DNA from: Anaeromassilibacillus sp. An250
GTDB taxonomy: Bacteria > Bacillota > Clostridia > Oscillospirales > Acutalibacteraceae
DNA: 64,000 nucleotides
Direction: 5' to 3'
Assembly (NCBI RefSeq): GCF_002159845.1
Contig: NZ_NFJK01000003.1
Location: forward strand, 124,001-188,000
In this document: positions 62,140 to 64,000 of the stretch, piece after piece
How positions within the stretch are numbered: the first letter of the stretch is position 1
Layout of the letters: every line of letters starts with the position of its first letter
Position numbers and translations under genes: made by a program
The notes under the pieces: model-generated
Told to the model about the DNA's origin: nothing
The model's database searches: none
The model's input: only the letters and a program-made list of their open reading frames with translations

Positions 62140-63456
62140 ATGGAGAAATTCTTCCATTCGGTCATTTTGGATAAAGAGAAATGCATGGGATGCACCAATT
62201 GCATCAAACGCTGCCCGACGGAGGCGATCCGGGTGCGCGATGGAAAGGCGCAGATTATCTCAGAGCGTTGCATCGATTGCGGCGAGTGTATCCGCGTTTG
62301 CCCACATCATGCAAAACGGGCGCGGTTTGACCATCTCTCCGAGTTGGACAACTACTCCTATAAGATCGCTCTTCCGGCGCCGGCTTTGTTCGGGCAGTTT
62401 AACAACCTGGACGACATCGACATCGTCCTCACCGGGCTCAAGAAGATGGGGTTCGATGAGGTGTATGAGGTTGCGCGCAGTGCGGAGCTGGTTTCCGATG
62501 CCACGCGCAAGTTGATGCAGCAGGGGCATCTGGAGCGGCCCATCATCAGCTCGGCGTGTCCGGCGGTAGTCCGTTTGATCCGCGTGCGGTTCCCGGAACT
62601 CTGTTCGCATGTGCTGCCGCTGAATTCCCCCATGGAGACGGCGGCCCGCTTTGTGAAAAAGGAGGCGAGGAAGAAGACCGGCTTGCCCTTGGAAGAGATC
62701 GGCGCGTTTTTTATCACGCCCTGTCCAGCTAAGGTGACGGACACAAAATGCCCGATCAGCACCAAGACGTCCTATGTGGACGGTGCAATTGCAATCAGTG
62801 AGATTTTCCCCGCCTTGGTGGAGAAAATGGAGAAAGCGGAGACAGTTGAGCCGTTGATGCAGTGCGGTGTGATCGGCGTCGGCTGGGCGTCCAGCGGCGG
62901 CGAGGCGGCGGCGCTGCTCAATGACAAATATCTGGCGGCGGACGGTGTGGACAATGTCATCCGCGTGTTGGAAGAGTTGGAGGACGAGCGCATCAAGGAG
63001 CTGGACTTCATCGAATTAAACGCCTGCGCGGGCGGGTGCGTTGGAGGGGTGCTCTGCGTGGAAAATGCCTATGTCGCCAAGGCACGGCTACAGCGGCTGC
63101 GCCGGTATCTCCCCGTTTCGCAGAACCATTTGGAAGAGGGGATTCCCCCTTGTATGCAATGGCAGGATAATTTGGAATTTGCGCCCGTGCTCAAGCTTTC
63201 CGACGATATGGGCGAAGCCCTGCGCATGATGGCCGATATCGACAAAATCTGTGAGAAACTGCCGGGGCTGGATTGCGGCTCCTGCGGCGCGCCAACCTGC
63301 CGCGCATTTGCGGAGGATGTGGTCCGCGGATCTGCGAAGGAAAATGAGTGTATCTTTATTCTGCGCGAGGAAATTAAACAGGTCGCCCAAGCGCTCTCCT
63401 CTATGGGAGGTTTTGTGCCAGGGCATCATAAGGAGGCCGATTCCGATGAACGTTGA
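62140..63456 (+). CDS. [FeFe]-hydrogenase-like protein, probably sensory
   Basis: A 438-residue soluble iron-sulfur protein. Residues 1-60 hold two [4Fe-4S] motifs (CMGCTNCIKRCP and CIDCGECIRVCP). The hydrogenase H-domain follows. P1 reads ISSACPAVV, so the cubane ligand Cys140 is kept but the proton-relay cysteine before it is Ala139. P2 is FITPCPAKVTD with Cys195 and Lys198. P3 is IELNACAGGCVGG with Cys296 and Cys300. The C-terminal CEKLPGLDCGSCGAPTC (371-387) is a further [4Fe-4S] domain of the kind in corrinoid and CO-dehydrogenase proteins. Sensory hydrogenases such as HydS also have alanine at the relay site. A gas or redox sensor is therefore likelier than a catalyst. Confidence 0.85.
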   Translation: MEKFFHSVILDKEKCMGCTNCIKRCPTEAIRVRDGKAQIISERCIDCGECIRVCPHHAKRARFDHLSELDNYSYKIALPAPALFGQFNNLDDIDIVLTGLKKMGFDEVYEVARSAELVSDATRKLMQQGHLERPIISSACPAVVRLIRVRFPELCSHVLPLNSPMETAARFVKKEARKKTGLPLEEIGAFFITPCPAKVTDTKCPISTKTSYVDGAIAISEIFPALVEKMEKAETVEPLMQCGVIGVGWASSGGEAAALLNDKYLAADGVDNVIRVLEELEDERIKELDFIELNACAGGCVGGVLCVENAYVAKARLQRLRRYLPVSQNHLEEGIPPCMQWQDNLEFAPVLKLSDDMGEALRMMADIDKICEKLPGLDCGSCGAPTCRAFAEDVVRGSAKENECIFILREEIKQVAQALSSMGGFVPGHHKEADSDER

Positions 63457-63778
63457 GCAAGTTTGCAAGCAATTGGATCTGCATGTGCTGGTGGGGGAGG
63501 ACCTCTCCCGCGAGGTGACTGGAGGCTATACGGGCGATCTGCTCAGTTGGGTCATGGCGCGCTTGCCGGCGGATGCAGTATGGTTTACCGTGATGGGCAA
63601 TGTCAATGCAATCGCCGTGGCGTCCCTGGCAGACGCTGCCTGCATTGTCCTGACGGACAATGCGTCGTTGGACGAGGAGGCGCGCGTCAAGGCGCAGCAG
63701 CAGGATATTCTGGTTCTCGGCAGCGAAAAGAATAGCTACGAGCTCGGCGCGCAGCTGGCGGAATTGCTGAAAAAATGA
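63446..63778 (+). CDS. DRTGG domain protein 2
   Basis: A 110-residue DRTGG-type domain: VCKQLDLHVLVGEDLSREVTGGYTGDLLSWVMARLPADAVWFTVM, then a second half with AIAVASLADAACIVLTDNASLDEEARVKAQQQDILVL. It is related to but clearly distinct from the first DRTGG protein at 61346. Start ATG 63446 lies inside the end of the hydrogenase-like gene with AAGGAGG upstream, and its stop overlaps the next start (ATGA), so the whole cluster is translationally coupled. Confidence 0.85.
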   Translation: MNVEQVCKQLDLHVLVGEDLSREVTGGYTGDLLSWVMARLPADAVWFTVMGNVNAIAVASLADAACIVLTDNASLDEEARVKAQQQDILVLGSEKNSYELGAQLAELLKK

Positions 63779-64000
63779 AGTTCTTCTACGACTTTCACCT
63801 GCATTCCTGCCTTTCGCCCTGCGGGGACGATGATATGACGCCCTACAATTTGGTCAATATGGCAAAACTGTTGGGATACGATATCATTGCGCTGACGGAT
63901 CATAACTCCTGCCGGAACGCCGCCTCTGCGGTCAGAGCGGGGGAGCAGGCGGGCCTTGTGGTGATCCCCGGCATGGAGCTATGCACGCAGGAGGAAGCGC
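63775..64000 (+). CDS. PHP domain protein, 5' part (cut by window end)
   Basis: The first 75 codons of a PHP-domain phosphoesterase. FYDFHLHSCLSPCGDDDMTP is metal motif I (H-x-H) and IIALTDHNSC is motif II; VVIPGMELCTQEEA follows. The family includes histidinol-phosphate phosphatases and nucleotide phosphoesterases. It starts at the ATGA overlap with DRTGG gene 2 and runs out of the window. As the last visible gene of the hydrogenase-like cluster, it may make or degrade a signal molecule; this is speculation. Confidence 0.85.
   Translation, partial: MKFFYDFHLHSCLSPCGDDDMTPYNLVNMAKLLGYDIIALTDHNSCRNAASAVRAGEQAGLVVIPGMELCTQEEA

Noticed and set aside
62140-63456. Catalytic hydrogen-evolving hydrogenase
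   Set aside because: The proton-relay cysteine is alanine and the flanking residues of P2 and P3 differ from catalytic enzymes; the neighbours are signalling proteins.

Overview
The window reads as a chromosomal segment of an anaerobic, endospore-forming, low-to-moderate-GC Clostridia member, most likely of the Oscillospirales/Ruminococcaceae type. This is inferred from gene content, not from any search. The signs are an intact sigK, a tepA-spoIIIE pair, Rex, bifunctional AdhE, ferredoxin-type oxidoreductases, an [FeFe]-hydrogenase-like sensor, and many clostridial families (DRTGG, DegV, DUF3006, YgiQ). No rRNA, tRNA, phage, insertion sequence, CRISPR array or replication origin was found. 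Most genes have a clear Shine-Dalgarno site, and many transcription units end in a strong hairpin.

Layout. 1-9.9 kb: sigK (minus), a Cof-type HAD phosphatase, a YkpA/YbiT-type ABC-F ATPase whose second ATPase site reads DQPTN, a DtxR-like regulator, a zinc-ribbon protein, an HD hydrolase, an intact and a broken ribbon-helix-helix gene divergent from a SLOG-family gene, a sodium:solute symporter and gpmA. 10.0-14.0 kb: a three-gene operon (ATP-grasp ligase, aspartate/glutamate racemase, glutamine-hydrolysing asparagine synthase) behind a structured leader. It is best explained as making a D-aspartate/D-asparagine peptidoglycan cross-bridge. 14.0-14.7 kb: a gene-free stretch with terminators, five 29-bp tandem repeats and a relic matching the 3' end of the next gene. 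14.7-21.5 kb: a 1,940-residue secreted GH2 glycosidase, divergent from a Crp/Fnr regulator.

21.5-32 kb: citrate synthase, nitroreductase, uridine kinase, a ferredoxin-type aldo/keto reductase, an alpha-hydroxy-acid oxidase, an S1-domain protein, a cyclophilin lipoprotein, a small membrane protein and pyrG. 32-42 kb: the first SipW-type exported protein, degV, adhE, rex, icd and acn. With gltA, the acn-icd pair gives an oxidative half-TCA route to 2-oxoglutarate; rex sits between icd and adhE, two genes tied to redox balance. 42-57 kb: tepA, spoIIIE, ygiQ, a ComEC-like metallo-beta-lactamase with DUF3006, a Wzz-like protein paired with a P-loop-defective tyrosine-kinase homologue, gapN, a small HTH gene, a two-component pair, gpsA, an Mrp/NBP35 ATPase, an HdeD-like membrane protein and a MarR regulator.

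58-64 kb: a second SipW-type exported protein with a beta-helix tail, a secreted protein with two internal repeats, and a tightly coupled cluster of DRTGG protein, anti-sigma-type ATPase, [FeFe]-hydrogenase-like protein, second DRTGG protein and PHP-domain protein (cut by the window end). In the hydrogenase-like protein all four ligands of the H-cluster cubane are present but the proton-relay cysteine is alanine, as in sensory rather than catalytic enzymes. This cluster is the best candidate here for an under-described signalling system.
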